Shown here: positions 34,317 to 46,267 of the stretch, piece by piece
How positions within the stretch are numbered: the stretch's first letter is position 1
Layout: each line of letters starts with the position of its first letter
From: Narthecium ossifragum
Taxonomy: Eukaryota > Streptophyta > Magnoliopsida > Dioscoreales > Nartheciaceae
Assembly: GCA_963920575.1 (NCBI GenBank)
Contig: OY986966.1
Coordinates: 15,743,888-15,807,887 of the forward strand
DNA: 64,000 nucleotides
Reading direction: 5' to 3'
Made by a program: the position numbers and the translations under genes
The notes under the pieces: model-generated
Seen by the model: the letters and a program-made list of their open reading frames with translations, nothing else
What the model was told of the DNA's origin: nothing
Database searches by the model: none

Positions 34317-37300
34317 TTAATCAAGCAATTCAGAAAGTTGCGTCCTCCTGAATGCATCTGCAATGGCCAGTTGTGCTGCTACAGACTTGTTTGGGAACAT
34401 ATTATCAGCTTTCATCCTCTCCTTGAATCCATACGCTGGAATTTTGGCATTAATATAGGCCTGTAGCAATGACTGGTACTGTCTCAACCTCCCAATATAC
34501 CCAATCAGCCTCAACCTATGAAATATCTTCTCAGCATTGTGGACGTCTCCCCTCTTTGAATACTGGTCCAAAACAGTCAAGTATGAGCTGTAAAGCGGCC
34601 TAACCTGATTCTGCTGAGTTGCCTTCTGTAGTATCGAATCGGCTTTCTCCACCTCCCCAGACTCAACATAAAGCTTAACAAGTGCATCCCATGTTAGAGG
34701 GCCAATCCTACACCCGTTATCCGACATCCTCTTTGCAAGGTCTTTCCCCTTGGCTAAAAGTTTGTGGTTTGCATAGACCTTTAGCAAAGCATTGTAGTAT
34801 TTCGAAGAAGGCCTTTTCCAAACCTTCAACATGTGATCGAAAACCTTTTCTGCATTCGCGACATCACCTAGCTTGCCCCAGGCCTCTATGGAAGCTAAGC
34901 ATTCATCAAGCCGCGGATATGCCTCACAGACCTTCCAGATTCTGTTCACATCATCTGCTTTGCCAAGAGCAGCATATAAGGGGAGAAGATCCTTGCAAGC
35001 ATTTCGATTCCCTTGAATGTCATCCCCTTCCATTTCCTTCAAAATCTCTTCAGCTTTATCATTCAGCCCTGCAAAAATGTAATGTCTTGCAACCATAGCC
35101 TGGATTAACAAATCAGGCTCAATGCCCTCAGCTTTCATGGTCTCAACAATCTGTTCCATACCTGCTATGTCATTGGCACGACCTTTGGTGTCTATCAAAA
35201 GTCTGTATGTGAAGAGAGATGGCTTGACATTTTCCTTTTCCATCAACAATAAGACATCAGCTATCTTTTTCCGATCCACTCTTTTGTAAAGCAATAATAG
35301 TTGATTGCAAGCAAAGGTCGTCATTGGAAAACCAAGATCCCTCATCTTGTTGAATACTCCCTCTGCTTTCCTGACATTGCCAGCGGAGACGCAATTTGCT
35401 AGCAGAGTTCTATAGATTACCTCACCCCTGAAGGACTTAGGAATGTTCTCAATGTACTTTTCAGCCTTGTGAAGGCCATGTACTTTAGCCACCAAGTCCA
35501 GATGAGAAGCATAATCACGCTCAACAAAATCAAGTCGCTTATTTGCTTCTAACCACTCCATTAACTGCAAAAAATGGTACAGTTTTTATAAACATACTAA
35601 TATGGATTGCGATCAGCGACAAGGTAAGAATAGAAGAAAGCCTATAGCACAAAAAAAAGCAAATATACTCGCAGATAGATTTCCAACATTTTGATCAGAA
35701 ATCAAGGTATATTTGCTTACATACATCATGCCTGACTATCAATCAAACACCACAGCAGGTTAATTCAGAAACAGCTCTTTGGTAATTAAATGATTTCTAG
35801 AGGATGAAAGGTCAATCTTCCTCTTAAGAGCAGACTGTAAAAAACTAACTCCCATTTGAATTCATTCCAATAAAGTTGTAGTCACCACATCATTACCGAT
35901 TAGGAAGCCTTCACATTGCATTAAAGACAGCAAAACACTTGCCAAGTCAACTGAGATGGCAATTTCAGTGTACCAGCTATGCATTTTCTTCCTTTCTTTT
36001 CTTGGTGCAGAGCTTGTTAAATCGAGTTAATGATCAGAACATGAAAGAAAAAAAACCATTCACACATGAAGTTGAAGGAGACTTGTTGAGCATTTCAAGG
36101 CATCCAGTTCCTTCAGATTTCCTAACTCACCTACCGATGTCTTTAATCCATAATATAATGCTTAATGAATCTCGACAAAAAATAGAACTTAGTAAGGCAC
36201 CAATCTTCCTAGCACCCATTATTATTCTTATTGGAGTTACCATCCACAATTACAGAGTTGGCATTGCCAAATCACTTATCCTGTCAAGCTCCAAAAGTAA
36301 AGAGGTAATGAATGTACAAAACAAACTGGACAATAGATTACTTAAATTACTATCCAACAAGCATTACTATTCTTATTGTCCCAGTGAAACAGAGAGCAGT
36401 TAGTGAACTTAAACGGGCAAAGAGCCTTCTCAATTATTCAGAAAAAGAAAGGCATGCTTCAAGCAACTGGACCTTCCCACAAGCAGAAGCAAAATAATAA
36501 TGCGCATGAATTTGAAGTCATCAACAAGGTAAGATATAGCACTAGTAGAAAACAGATTTAGTACTATTCACACAACAACAATGAACTAGCAGCTAAGGAA
36601 CAAATCATCATACTCTCCATGTAATACGACAATTTGGAGGAAGCAGCACATAAAAATATTTGTATTTCCTTTATACTGATTAGTCACCATATCAGCTCTA
36701 GGAATTTATCAAACATAACATAATCACGTCTAGCTATTTGCTACATCAAGCCATAGAAGCATCAAAGCTCTATTGTTCTTAATATAAGTATCAACCATGG
36801 CATTTTGTGAAGGTTTATTCTCATAGCTGCATATTTTAATTATTTTCATATTAACCTGCACAAACGTCAAAGTATATTTTGTGAGGGTGTAAACTCCCAT
36901 ATAGAAAGTTATGCATATCACCCTTAGCAGCATCAGAGTATATGCCTAAATAAGCGTCAATCGACGCATTTAGTTAGCAATTTTTACCGAGTATTGAAAT
37001 TTTATTGAGTATGAAGAACATAACGAGTGAGATGCAAGCAGTAAATTTCATGGCCTCAACTAAAAGACGTACGAAATATGGTGATCTCTGCAACATGACC
37101 GTGCATCTTAAGAGAACAAAAGCTTTCAGTAAAAACTGAAGAAAAAAATACTACCTGTTTTTGTAGATTGAAACAACTATCTCTCTAGGAAGACACTATA
37201 GCAAACTAGATGACAGAAATTGGATTGTATGGTATATTTGTCCACCTACTTTCTAATGCCTCAAGAAGAGCTTCCAACATTTTCTATAAGGAACCGATGA

Positions 37301-39139
37301 TGTTCACATATTATGGACTAGACCTTTACACAAGAGGAGTCAGAACGAGATAAAAGTTCAAGCAAAAGGTGGACCAAAAAATAATGGCTGTAATGTAAAC
37401 CAATCAACAGAAGGACCCATGCATACTAGCTGAGATCATTGGTCCATCCAAAAGCCATGCAAAGAGATCTCTAGCCCTGTTGACAAAGACTTCAAAACCC
37501 ATAAGTCCTATTACGTAATCAATGAAGGGATAAGAAATACAAAACAAAGCAATGAAGCTGTGGGAGTTGATCTTCCACAGTTTGCTATTTAATGAGTCGT
37601 GACATGGCTCCTTTCTAATGTAAGCTCACACTACTACAACTGCAGCAAGTAGCTATTAAAAACAATTTAGACGAAAGGGTGAAGATGGCCAGTGGCAAGT
37701 GGTGAAAAGTGACTGTCATTAACACGCACGCAATCTCAAGACCAAATGCTCAATGCCTAATATCACACTCATATACGGTCAGCCAAGAAAGAATAAAGCA
37801 CCTGCAGGGCCTTTGCAAAAAACCGTCTCTTCCGAAGATTGAGTATCGCAATAGCAACCTCACTCCGCCCCAATGCATTACCTTCTTCTACAAACTTATC
37901 AAGAGCACTATTGACAGAATGACGAGGAGCTTCCATAATAGTCTTGAAAAGAAGAGAAGTGAACCTCTTCCTCCTCGAACTCTTCTCACCATCTGCATCC
38001 GCTTCAGTGTCTAACAAGCCAAGTGAAGAATCAGCATCTTCTGCTGAGTCGTCGTCAAAGACGTCCGCTTCAGAAATCAACTCATTGTCATCCTCTTTGT
38101 CTGCCATGTCTTCAACTTTATGAGCTTCCGGAGGTACTTCAAGATCAGAAAACCCATCCTCTAAGTCATCATCATCATTATCACTAGATTCCTTCCCAGC
38201 CTGAGAAGAGAGGTTTCGACTTGCAAAAAATTGTGACCTAAGAAAAGCAGGTCCATGGGCAAATGAATTTGGCGAAGGGCAGCCTCCAGTTACACAGCAG
38301 CCTCCAGCATGATACCCTTCAGCAAGTTTAGTACTTGGCATATCTAAGCCAGTACAGGTGTGGACAACCAGAATGCGATGACTTTGGCTCCTGAAATAGA
38401 GATAGCATAGAGTTTTAACAATCCTGACACAATAAGTGGATAAGCTATAAACTTTATGACATGTCATATTAGTAGTTGCGATTCAGTTCAAAGATGCATG
38501 GGTTTTGATAAGAAAGCATGGACCAATCCTTTTCTTGGCTCATGAGTTTATCAGTAACGAAATTCACATGGTTCATCCAATGGATATTAGCAAGCAAGCC
38601 ACAACCACCAACATCAACCAAAAATGAAGCATTCACATGACAGTTGCTCGTGAGTGATGCTCAATTGATTCTTCAAATTACTTCAACCAGAAATTTCACC
38701 TATATGTGATCGCGGCATATTAAGAAAATAAGCTAGAAAGGGCAAACGAGGTCCAATACCAGGAAACCCCTATGGAGAGTAATAAACATACAAACACATG
38801 AACAAAAGAGAGAGAGACGCTAATATACAGCAGTTCTTATAGAGACTTGATAAAGTATACACAAAGCAATCCACAGGCAAATAGTCATCAAAATTAACTG
38901 AATATGAAAAAAAAAAAAAAACAAACTTTCCATTTCCTACCTAGAAAAGAACAGACCATTTTAGCCAAAATGAAGAATATAACAACAAATTTAACTTCTA
39001 CAAACCGCATGCATACAAACCCAACAGCGAGAAAAAAAACAAAGGGAAATGCTTGAGCTCAGCTCATAAATGGAGAAAATGGAACTAACGGGAACGTTCA
39101 TGACCTTATAGGAATCGCAGCTCTCCTCAGCGCCCACAT
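34317..39139 (-). CDS. P-class pentatricopeptide repeat protein, mitochondrial type
   Basis: Three exons: 39139-39105 (start MWALRRAAIPI), 38390-37802, 35564-34317 (stop TAA), introns of 714 and 2237 bp with GT-AG borders and matching phases. Product 623 residues. The N-terminus is Arg/Ala-rich and short on acid, like a mitochondrial targeting peptide. An Asp/Glu-rich stretch follows in the second exon (DNDDDDLEDGFSDLEVPPE). Residues ~215-600 hold about ten tandem PPR helical pairs, e.g. FACNQLLLLYKRVDRKKI, TYRLLIDTKGRANDIAGM, YNALLKVYANHKLLAKGK. No E, DYW or SMR domain. MWALRRA and the ALQ-EWLE exon junction recall Arabidopsis At1g80270 (PPR596) and its paralogue. PPR proteins bind organelle RNA; the target is unknown. 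No disruption, so probably functional. Confidence 0.92.
35565..37801 (-). other. Long second intron of the PPR gene
   Basis: 2237 bp, A/T-rich, bounded by GT at 37801-37800 and AG at 35566-35565. A plus-strand open frame at 35939-36403 has no domain and is taken as chance. I see no transposon end inside. Confidence 0.7.
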
Positions 39140-39196
39140 GATCGCCGTTGGTCACTCTTCGATGATGGAGAATATTGGGGGAAGGAGACGAAGCTT

Positions 39197-39275
39197 GAAC
39201 CCTAACCGTAAGACCAGCTATACTGGAACTGGGAGCGTAGTGGAGGCGGGAATAGAGAAGCCCTAAAACCCTAGG
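39197..39275 (-). promoter_or_regulatory. Telo-box-like motifs in the PPR leader/promoter
   Basis: Upstream of the start codon the minus strand reads CCTAGGGTTTTAGGG (39275-39261) and GGTTAGGGTTC (about 39207-39197). AAACCCTA-type telo-boxes are known in promoters of plant translation and organelle-biogenesis genes, which suits a PPR gene. Function here is inferred. Confidence 0.45.
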
Positions 39276-39384
39276 AAGAAGCTAAACCCAAAGGAATCGG
39301 GGTTAATCAACCGATGCATATTGCAACCGTTGGATTCATCGATAGGCCACGTAGGTTATGTTAAGGGGCCCCACCTTCGATTAA

Positions 39385-40060
39385 ATGCCCAGCCATATTT
39401 TTTCGAGCAATCGAAGGAACACTTTTAACTATAACGACCTCGATGCCGAACCGGGGGTGGGGAGCCAGCTACGGGAAGAGGAAGATTTGAGCTTGGGTGA
39501 GGGGGGGCTCTATCATGACTATGAAAGCATCGTGGAGGCTGGCCGGGAGGACAGCAACGAGTCGGTCTTGATCGGCAGCGGGGTGGTAAAGTTCGGGAGA
39601 GATAAGGGCGGAGAGGCTGCCGGATTTGAAGGCGGCGGAGGTTCTGGCGAAGTACGATGAGGGTTTTTGGCGATGGAGGGAAGGGAGGACGGCGCAGTGT
39701 CGATATCAGCCGGACTTGAGGTTGGTGGAGGTGCGGGTGGCGAAGAACGGCGCCGGGGAAGGAGAGAGGCCGTGGTGGCGACGGAGGCTACACGCGTGTA
39801 GGAGGAACGAGCTAGTGAAACTGATGGCCCGAGGGAGACGTTGTTGCTAGTTTCGGGCGTGGCAAGGTTTGGTTGGCGATACTCGATGGCGAGGCACCGG
39901 CGTGGTTGGTGGCGAGGCACCGGCGTGGTTGGCGGCGAGATGGTGAAGGACATCGGCGTCGGCGGAGTCGGGTGGAGCATGGCGACTTCCAACGATTGAA
40001 GCCCTTGACGGCTTACGAGAAGGACGGAGGAGTTGGCGAGGTGTCAAAATAATAGCTAAA
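39385..40060. other. G-rich region with mutually open frames, no recognised gene
   Basis: Both strands are open for 90-157 codons with Gly/Glu-rich (plus) or Pro/Ser-rich (minus) content. A 23-bp unit GGCGAGGCACCGGCGTGGTT.. occurs twice in tandem near 39890-39935. A decayed GC-rich coding fragment is possible but I cannot identify it. Confidence 0.35.
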
Positions 40061-41304
40061 TAATTAATGACGGACACGTGGATAAAATAAGCAATGATCA
40101 ATGACCAATAGAGTACATGGTTTTATCGTCCAAATGTAATCCATCGCCCAAATGAGCGATCATATGTTTATGTGTAAGGATTGAGCATCGTCCATAATGC
40201 AAGAAACCAAACCATAGACAAAAGACAAACATAAAGCAAGCAAAGAAAGATGACCGACCAAAGGTCATGACGAAGCAAACCAATTGAAGCTATCGTTCAG
40301 AAGCAATTAAAACATGTGCCAATTAAGGTCATAAAACACATGCATGTATGACGTGGGCAAGGAACGATAAGTAATCTAGCGTAATCATGACGTGTGCAAT
40401 GAAGGAACATCGACCACGTGTATTCACCAAGTCAGAACTGAACGTGGGAGAAGCCGTTGTGGCGCAATTAGCACACGATCTCCTTCACTTATGCCATAGC
40501 CACTCAATGCGAGAGCAGTTATTATGTCATTAGAAATAAATAGCCTTCTTTTCATTACTGTAAAAGCCCCGACACTCTTGTAACCAGCCTATGAGCATGG
40601 ATTCCTGCGTTTCTTTTGTACATGTAAGTTTTTATTAATGAAGATCTTTAGTTTGATTACTGTTCTTTTTACCGCTTTCTTAGTATAATGTAGTTAATAT
40701 GATAGTCTAATGATTTCCGTTTCTGTCTCTTACGATAGTTTAATTTAGTATTACGGTAGAGTTAATTCATATGTAATCTAAGTTTAATTAGTTTAGATTA
40801 ACCCTTAGATTAAGTTAAACTAGTGTTATTAATGTTGTTTCTGTTCTTTCCGATTATAGGATTAACATAGGGATAATCTAGATTTAATGAGGTTAAAATA
40901 AGTAGTCTCTGTTCTTTATCTTTCCCGTTATTGTTCTTAGTTCTTTTAGTTTAATTAGTTAATTAAGATAATTCTAGATTAATTTAGATTTTATTTAAAG
41001 CATAATCTAGATTTACTTTCAGTTTTCTTTACTTTCATTCCATTTAATATAGTTTAATTAAGCTTGATCATCCTTTTTCCATTTAAATAGTCACCTCCGT
41101 CCGAACTGAGTGTTTGAAGGAGTTTGAACCTTATCACGTGCCTGATTTTAATATTAAGAGTAAGTTTGACCATTGCCGGTTTACGACAAGATTTCCACGT
41201 CAACACGAGGAGATCGGCGGGGTTGTCTGACGAGGTAGAGAGGTTGGGGGAGAGGCGAAGGTGTTCCAGCGAGAGGGAAGGCAAGCGCTTCAACAGAAGG
41301 AAGG
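40061..41304. other. A/T-rich DNA, possible old LTR-like sequence
   Basis: About 40530-40650 has TATA-like and T-rich words resembling an LTR promoter and R region, but I found no TG..CA ends or duplication. The rest is A/T-rich with no ORF. Confidence 0.3.
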
Positions 41305-41406
41305 GATCACTATAGTTAAAGTGTTCTTTCTATTGAAAAAGAATTAATTGGTTTTTACACCGAATGTGTGAAACTTGTTGATGGGTACATTTTAACTATA
41401 GTGATC
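41305..41406. repeat. 102-bp inverted repeat
   Basis: Arms of 19 bp (41305-41323 and 41388-41406) are complementary with one mismatch (GATCACTATAGTTAAA). Spacer ~64 bp A/T-rich. Small MITE-like structure; no duplication identified. Confidence 0.55.
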
Positions 41407-41506
41407 AGTTAGATTTAAGGTCTAAACACCATTTTACGTCAATTAAGATCAGTTATGTTTGGTTATGCATTTCTGATGACTTTTTTACCCCCATGATAAT
41501 CGGTAC

Positions 41507-41667
41507 GCTGTCATAATCACCCACCTCGCCGCCGACCCGGTCCACTGCAACCCCTCCGACCTATCTACTTGGATCAATGCCCCCATACACCCCTCTCCCC
41601 TGCCACCGGTGACCGCGACCACAAGCCTGGACTTCGTCATGACCCGCCACCTTCTCTGCCTCTAGCA
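41507..41667 (+). pseudogene. DELLA/GRAS-like N-terminal fragment (VHYNP motif)
   Basis: One frame reads HLAADPVHCNPSDLSTW followed by INAPIHPSPLPP, ending at TAG 41665-41667. The first block closely resembles the VHYNP motif of DELLA repressors of gibberellin signalling (one Tyr to Cys change), and the second resembles the Pro-rich segment that follows. The few residues between them in true DELLAs are missing. The upstream DELLA motif and downstream GRAS domain are not found. I infer a short captured or decayed copy. Confidence 0.4.
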
Positions 41668-42330
41668 TTATCCGCGACTCCTCCCCTCCGCCCCATCTCC
41701 TTTCCAACCTATCTGAGGTCCCCCTTCACCAACGTCGTCCTTCCGGAATTAGCGATTGCATTCGAGCTCGACCATCGCCGAGATCCGTCAACCCCATCCG
41801 AGCTACTACCCTCGCTGTACGTCGCCTCATGGAGCTCTGTCGACCACGTCTCCGATCTCCTCTCATCCCTCTCGCCAACGGTGCTACTATCAGCCAATGC
41901 CAAGCTCCACCAGCCCTCGTCGTCACCGATTGTGCCCTTGGTTGACTGCCTCTTCATTCTGTCGCCGTCGAAGCTTAACTCCAACTCCGGCGAAGCCTCA
42001 GCTCCGACGGAGCCCCCATCAATTCTCCATCCGGCCACCGCCATCCTCCCTCTCTTTCTCCAGTGAAGCCGCGGCCTACACCTCTAAGCACCAACGCCGC
42101 CGACCTCTCCGAATCCACCGTCTCCATCGCCGATCTCCTTGAATCCGCTCCGATAGATGAAATCCCCATGCTTCTACGACCTCTCCTCCATCACCTCCAA
42201 TGTCCTATCGGCCTTCCTTGACGATGATCAAGCTCCGACAAAGCATCAGCCACCGGATTTGACTTGCCATCTTCTCCATACCAGCTTGAACTAGATCTGG
42301 ATTAGCCCAAGTAGCCGGTTTTGATCAGGT
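41668..42330. other. C-rich DNA, no recognised gene
   Basis: Overlapping Pro/Ser-rich open frames on plus and Gly/Arg-rich on minus. Could be the decayed continuation of the DELLA-like piece, but I cannot align it. Confidence 0.3.
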
Positions 42331-42710
42331 TCCACCAAAAGAAAAGAGAAAAGAGAAAATTATGGGGAAAACTGAGAAAATTCATGGGAAAAGTGGGGGA
42401 AATATGGAAAAAATGAGAATTTTTTCATATGATGTATCACAATTTAAGTGTATTTCATTTATGTGGTTGTTGAAGTTGTTTATCTTCAATTTTCTCTTTG
42501 TTAATTTTCTGTTTTTAATTTTTTCTCTTTAATTTGGGAATGCAAAAAATCGCTAACCCAAAGAGAAGAGAAAAGATGAAAGATGAAAGAGAAAAGAGAA
42601 AATCAAAGGAATAATCGACAAAAATTGGGGGCAAAGTGGGAAAATATGGAAAAGGTGAGAATTCTTTCGTTTGATGTATCACAATTTAATTGCACTTCAT
42701 GTATGCGGCT
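42330..42710. repeat. ~240-bp direct repeat, A-rich
   Basis: The block GATGTATCACAATTTAA.. plus its A/G-rich leader (GGGAAAA..ATATGGAAAA) occurs at about 42375-42470 and again at about 42625-42715. Confidence 0.6.
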
Positions 42711-42812
42711 GCTCTAGCTCATGATCTTCAATTTTCTCTTTCTTAATTTTATGCTTTTATTGTAATTCTCTCTTTAATTTTCTCTTTTCTCTTTTCTATT
42801 TTCTCTCTTTTC

Positions 42813-43095
42813 TTTGCTATGTTTTGTATGTTGTTCATTATTTCAATTCAATATTGGGCAAATATTCAGTTTTCTCTTTTCTCTTTGCTATATTTTGTAT
42901 GTTGTTTATTGTTTCAGTTCAATACTGGCCCAATATTCAGTTTTCTCTTTTCTCTTTTTTCTTTTCTATTTTTTCTTTCTTCTTTTCTCTTCTCTTTGCT
43001 ATGTTTTATATGTTGCTCATTGGTTCAGTTCAATATTTGCACAATATTCAGTTTTCTCTTTTCTCTTTTCTCTTTTTCCATTTCTTTTTGCTATG
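42813..43095. repeat. Tandem repeat of 75-108 bp units, three copies
   Basis: Units start near 42813, 42888 and 42996, each with TTTGCTATGTTTTGTATGTT then CAATATT..CAATATTCAGTTTTCTC. Length differences come from a variable TTTTCTC microsatellite. All three forward frames stay open, producing three overlapping ORFs of about 100 codons that are artefacts. Confidence 0.85.
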
Positions 43096-43234
43096 TTCTC
43101 TTTGATAGCAAAACTAAAAAAATTTGAGATCCAATTGACAACATGGATCTGATGAAGCATCGTTATCAGTGTCATCAATGTTCGAGCATGGTAACACGAC
43201 TATGATTTGATTACGGAGGTTCTAAAGCCCTCTG

Positions 43235-43299
43235 TCAGCATCCACGCGCGAGGATCTTCATGAACGCATTGTAGGAGATCCCGTCCTCGTCAATGTTGA
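43235..43299 (-). pseudogene. EF-hand-like C-terminal coding relic
   Basis: Read on the minus strand from the LTR border at 43299 it gives INIDEDGISYNAFMKILARG then Cys and TGA (43237-43235). The D-E-D-G-I-S-Y..F pattern resembles the last EF-hand of a calcium-dependent kinase or calmodulin-like protein, with one loop residue missing. Only 21 codons remain; the rest is cut off by the LTR. Tentative. Confidence 0.3.
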
Positions 43300-43422
43300 T
43301 GTGAGGGCCGTTCCTGTGACCTGGCTCGACCGCATAGGTCGGGGTTGTGCCTTGTTGATCTGTCTAATCGCATTGTTATTTTTGGACCCCAAGGGCAATT
43401 TGATAAATTGCATCTTGGCGGT

Positions 43423-45001
43423 TGATACAACTTGGAAAGTGTCGTGGCTTAACAAGTCTGACCAAAATTACAATATATTTCGGTGCTCTACTTTAACTAC
43501 TAAGAACTAGTAGATAGTGGAGAGTCCGAGTCGAGTCCACAGGGATTTAAGTGATTGAGATCGAATGCTCAGTGAATTTCCTACTAATGAGTTGAGAAAA
43601 GATTGCAAGTTGAAGTTAAACTAAACTTATACTAAAGGATTTATGAATATGAGAGAAAGGACCACATGATTCTTAATCAGTAATTAAGGATCTACCAAGT
43701 CTTCCTAAGATCAGGGCATGCACACACGATGAATGGCTTCCTAAAAGTTGATAAGTGAATGGCTAGTTCTCCTTATCACTCAACAAGTTCTGTTTAGGAT
43801 TCCTTGTTGGCGAGAACAATTATCTAAATGTCAGTGATCGAATGATTAGTTACGTTCACTGCTAATGAACCCTCTTATCAGGATGAGTTCATCGCAAATA
43901 ATAACATGGATATGGATCTAGGTGTAAGATCGAGATGACTTCGCATCTCGATGGCCGAAACTACAAAGGTAAGATGCATGAAGGATTAGGGATGGAACGT
44001 AGTGGGACTAGCACTATTATAGTGGGACTAGCATTATACAATCCCTAATCACGAAGAAGATTCCATCCGAGATATCATGGGACTAGCATGATCCTCTTAT
44101 TTGGATGAATCCAATCCAAGTCCTAGCATACACAAGCTCTAGAATCAAGTGCAAGCAAGAACAATCCATACATCCAGCAAGAAATCAACACCAAGATATA
44201 AGAAAATAGAATCAATCCATAAAAGCCAAATAATCGTGTATACAAACCCTAGATCTAAGAAATCCCTAGTAAAAACCCTAGTTGCATCATAAGAATCCCA
44301 TGGTTAGGGTTTTAGTTACTCATCTTCAGGGGTTGATCCATCGGTGGAAGTTGATGATCTCCTCCCGCCATGGATCTCCTCCAAAAAATCGCCGAAGAAA
44401 GGTGCAGAAAAAGATAGGAAAACTCTCTCCAAAAACGTCTGGAAAAAGCCCCCTCAAAATCCCTAAACAATGACTACTTATAGCCCAGGTAACAACCTCC
44501 CCCGGATTAGATCTGAGCCGTCGATTTTTGACTCTGGCCGAGTCGGATCGATCCGTCTTTTGGAGTTGGATCGATCCGACGCCTTTAATTGCTGGTAATG
44601 CCCGAGCCGGATCGATCGCACTTGTCGAGTCCGATCGATCGTTCACATGTTACTACGCTACGGCCCGTGACGGATCGATCGTACTTGTCGAGCCCGATCG
44701 ATCCTTCCATTGTTGTTACGCTACGTCCCGTGTTGGATTGACCCGTCTCTTGGAGTTCGATCGATCCGCGTGCTTGCTCTTTATCCCCATGCTGGTTGAG
44801 TCGGATCGATCGCTCCTGATGAGTTCGATCGATCCTACTTGCCAAAATCGCCAGAACACTCTTCTTTTAGCTCCAAAGTTGATCTAACTCGTAGCAGGTC
44901 TGCTATACCTGAAATGGAATAAAAGTAGTCAGTACAGCATTACTCGGGGCCCAACAAAGCCAAATTACAAGGGTGTTTCGTGCACTTTTCAAGTCTTATC
45001 A
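43423..45001 (-). mobile_element. Solo LTR, family D, copy 1
   Basis: TGATA..TTATCA, 1579 bp, flanks GCGGT/GTGGT (one mismatch). Minus-strand promoter: TATA-like CTATAAGT near 44476-44483, preceded in its own direction by six GATCGATC pairs (44546/44569, 44610/44633, 44673/44696, 44736/44759, 44804/44827 and partial cores), every complete pair 23 bp apart. Near its left end on plus it carries GAGTCGAGTCCACAGGGAT, common to all D copies. Confidence 0.8.
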
Positions 45002-45931
45002 GTGGTGGCTTTCTGATAGCGCTTGAAAAATGTTACGGCTTAACAAGTCTGATCAAAATTATTAATTTATAATCAAACTACTTACTAACTACTTTAGGGG
45101 TAGCTAGCAGTGAGTCCGGGTCGATCCACAGGGAAAAAGGATTGAGTTGAGATGCTTTGTATAGTCTCCTACTAATGAGTTGAGAAAAGGTTTGGAATTA
45201 AAACTAAACTAGCTTGAAACTGAAGGGTTTATAGATGCAAGAAAAGATACCAAGGAATTCTTAATCCGTAACACGGGTTCTACCAGGTCTTCTTAAGATA
45301 AGGGCACACTAATCACATTGAATGGCTTTCCTAATGGTTGATAGGTGAGTGGTTAGTTCTCCCTATCACTCAAACAAGTTCCGGTTAGGATCCCTTGTCG
45401 GCGAGAGCAATTATCTAAAAATCGGTGACCTAATGGTTAGTTATGATCACCACTAATGAATCCTCTGATTAGGATGAATTCATCGCGAGAAAATAAGTAT
45501 TATATGGATTAGGTGTAAGATCAAGATGGTTCTCACACCTTGATGGTCGAATCTAGAAAGATTGGATAAATGGAGGATTAGGAATAGGACGTAGTAGTTC
45601 TAGCACTACTATAGTGGTTCTAGTACTATACAATCCCTAATCACGGAGAAGAGTTCACCTGAGAAACCATGGTTCTAGCATGATCCTCCTATTATATGAG
45701 TCCAATCTAAGCCCTAACATGCAATAGCTCTAGATCTATCACACCTTAGAGCAATCCAAGCATCCAAGAATAAATTAGTACCAAAATTGTAAAAGAATTA
45801 AGATCAATCCATATAAGCCATGTAGAAAGGTATACAAAGCCTTAGATCTTAGAAATCCCTAGTAGAAACCCTAGTTACATTATAAGAATCCCTTGGTGAG
45901 GGGTTTAGCTACTCATCTTTAGGGGTTGATC

Positions 45932-46267
45932 TGTGAGACCCGGGGTACTGGGTGTCGGTGTTCACCTGGAGGGCGTGTGACCGAACCAGGTAACCGGGTA
46001 AGCAACCCCACGTATATATAAGTATATTAGTAACCCTTATAAAACACAACGTATTTTAAAGCCGTGATGGCAGTGATCCGCCAGAAAACTCCAAGGTTAA
46101 GCGTGCTTGTCTTGGAGCGGTCCCGGGATGGGTGACCCACTAGAAAGTTTTTCCAGATTTCTGCGGTGCTCCAAAAGCGGATAATATTGTGTCGGGTGGG
46201 GCTCTCGAGTGGATCCTGGACGGAGCCCGTAGGCCCTAGGCGGCCCCAGACGACGGGGGCCATTACA
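45932..46267 (+). mobile_element. Cassandra-like TRIM solo LTR with 5S rRNA-derived segment
   Basis: 336 bp, TGTGAGACCC to GCCATTACA, flanked by the exact duplication TGATC (45927-45931, 46268-46272). The middle (about 46063-46165) matches plant 5S rRNA, including its internal promoter words TTAAGCGTGCTTG and GGGATGGGTGACC. Cassandra elements are small non-autonomous retroelements whose LTRs carry 5S RNA sequence and RNA polymerase III promoters. Only one LTR is present, so it is a solo copy. It is the third level of nesting here. Confidence 0.8.
46063..46165 (+). ncRNA. 5S rRNA-derived segment inside the Cassandra-like LTR
   Basis: The A-box/intermediate region (GGTTAAGCGTGCTTG, 46095-46109) and C-box region (GGGATGGGTGACC, 46125-46137) are well kept; the outer parts are diverged. 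Could still recruit polymerase III, but it is not a ribosomal gene. Confidence 0.65.

Noticed and set aside
35939..36403. 154-codon plus-strand ORF
   Set aside because: Inside the long intron of the PPR gene, no domain, A/T-rich composition; chance.
42814..43152. Three overlapping hydrophobic ORFs of ~100 codons
   Set aside because: All three frames are open because of a T-rich tandem repeat; same sequence read three ways.
46063..46165. Functional 5S rRNA gene
   Set aside because: Only the internal promoter region is well kept, and it lies in a TG..CA unit with a 5-bp duplication, so it is a Cassandra-like LTR.
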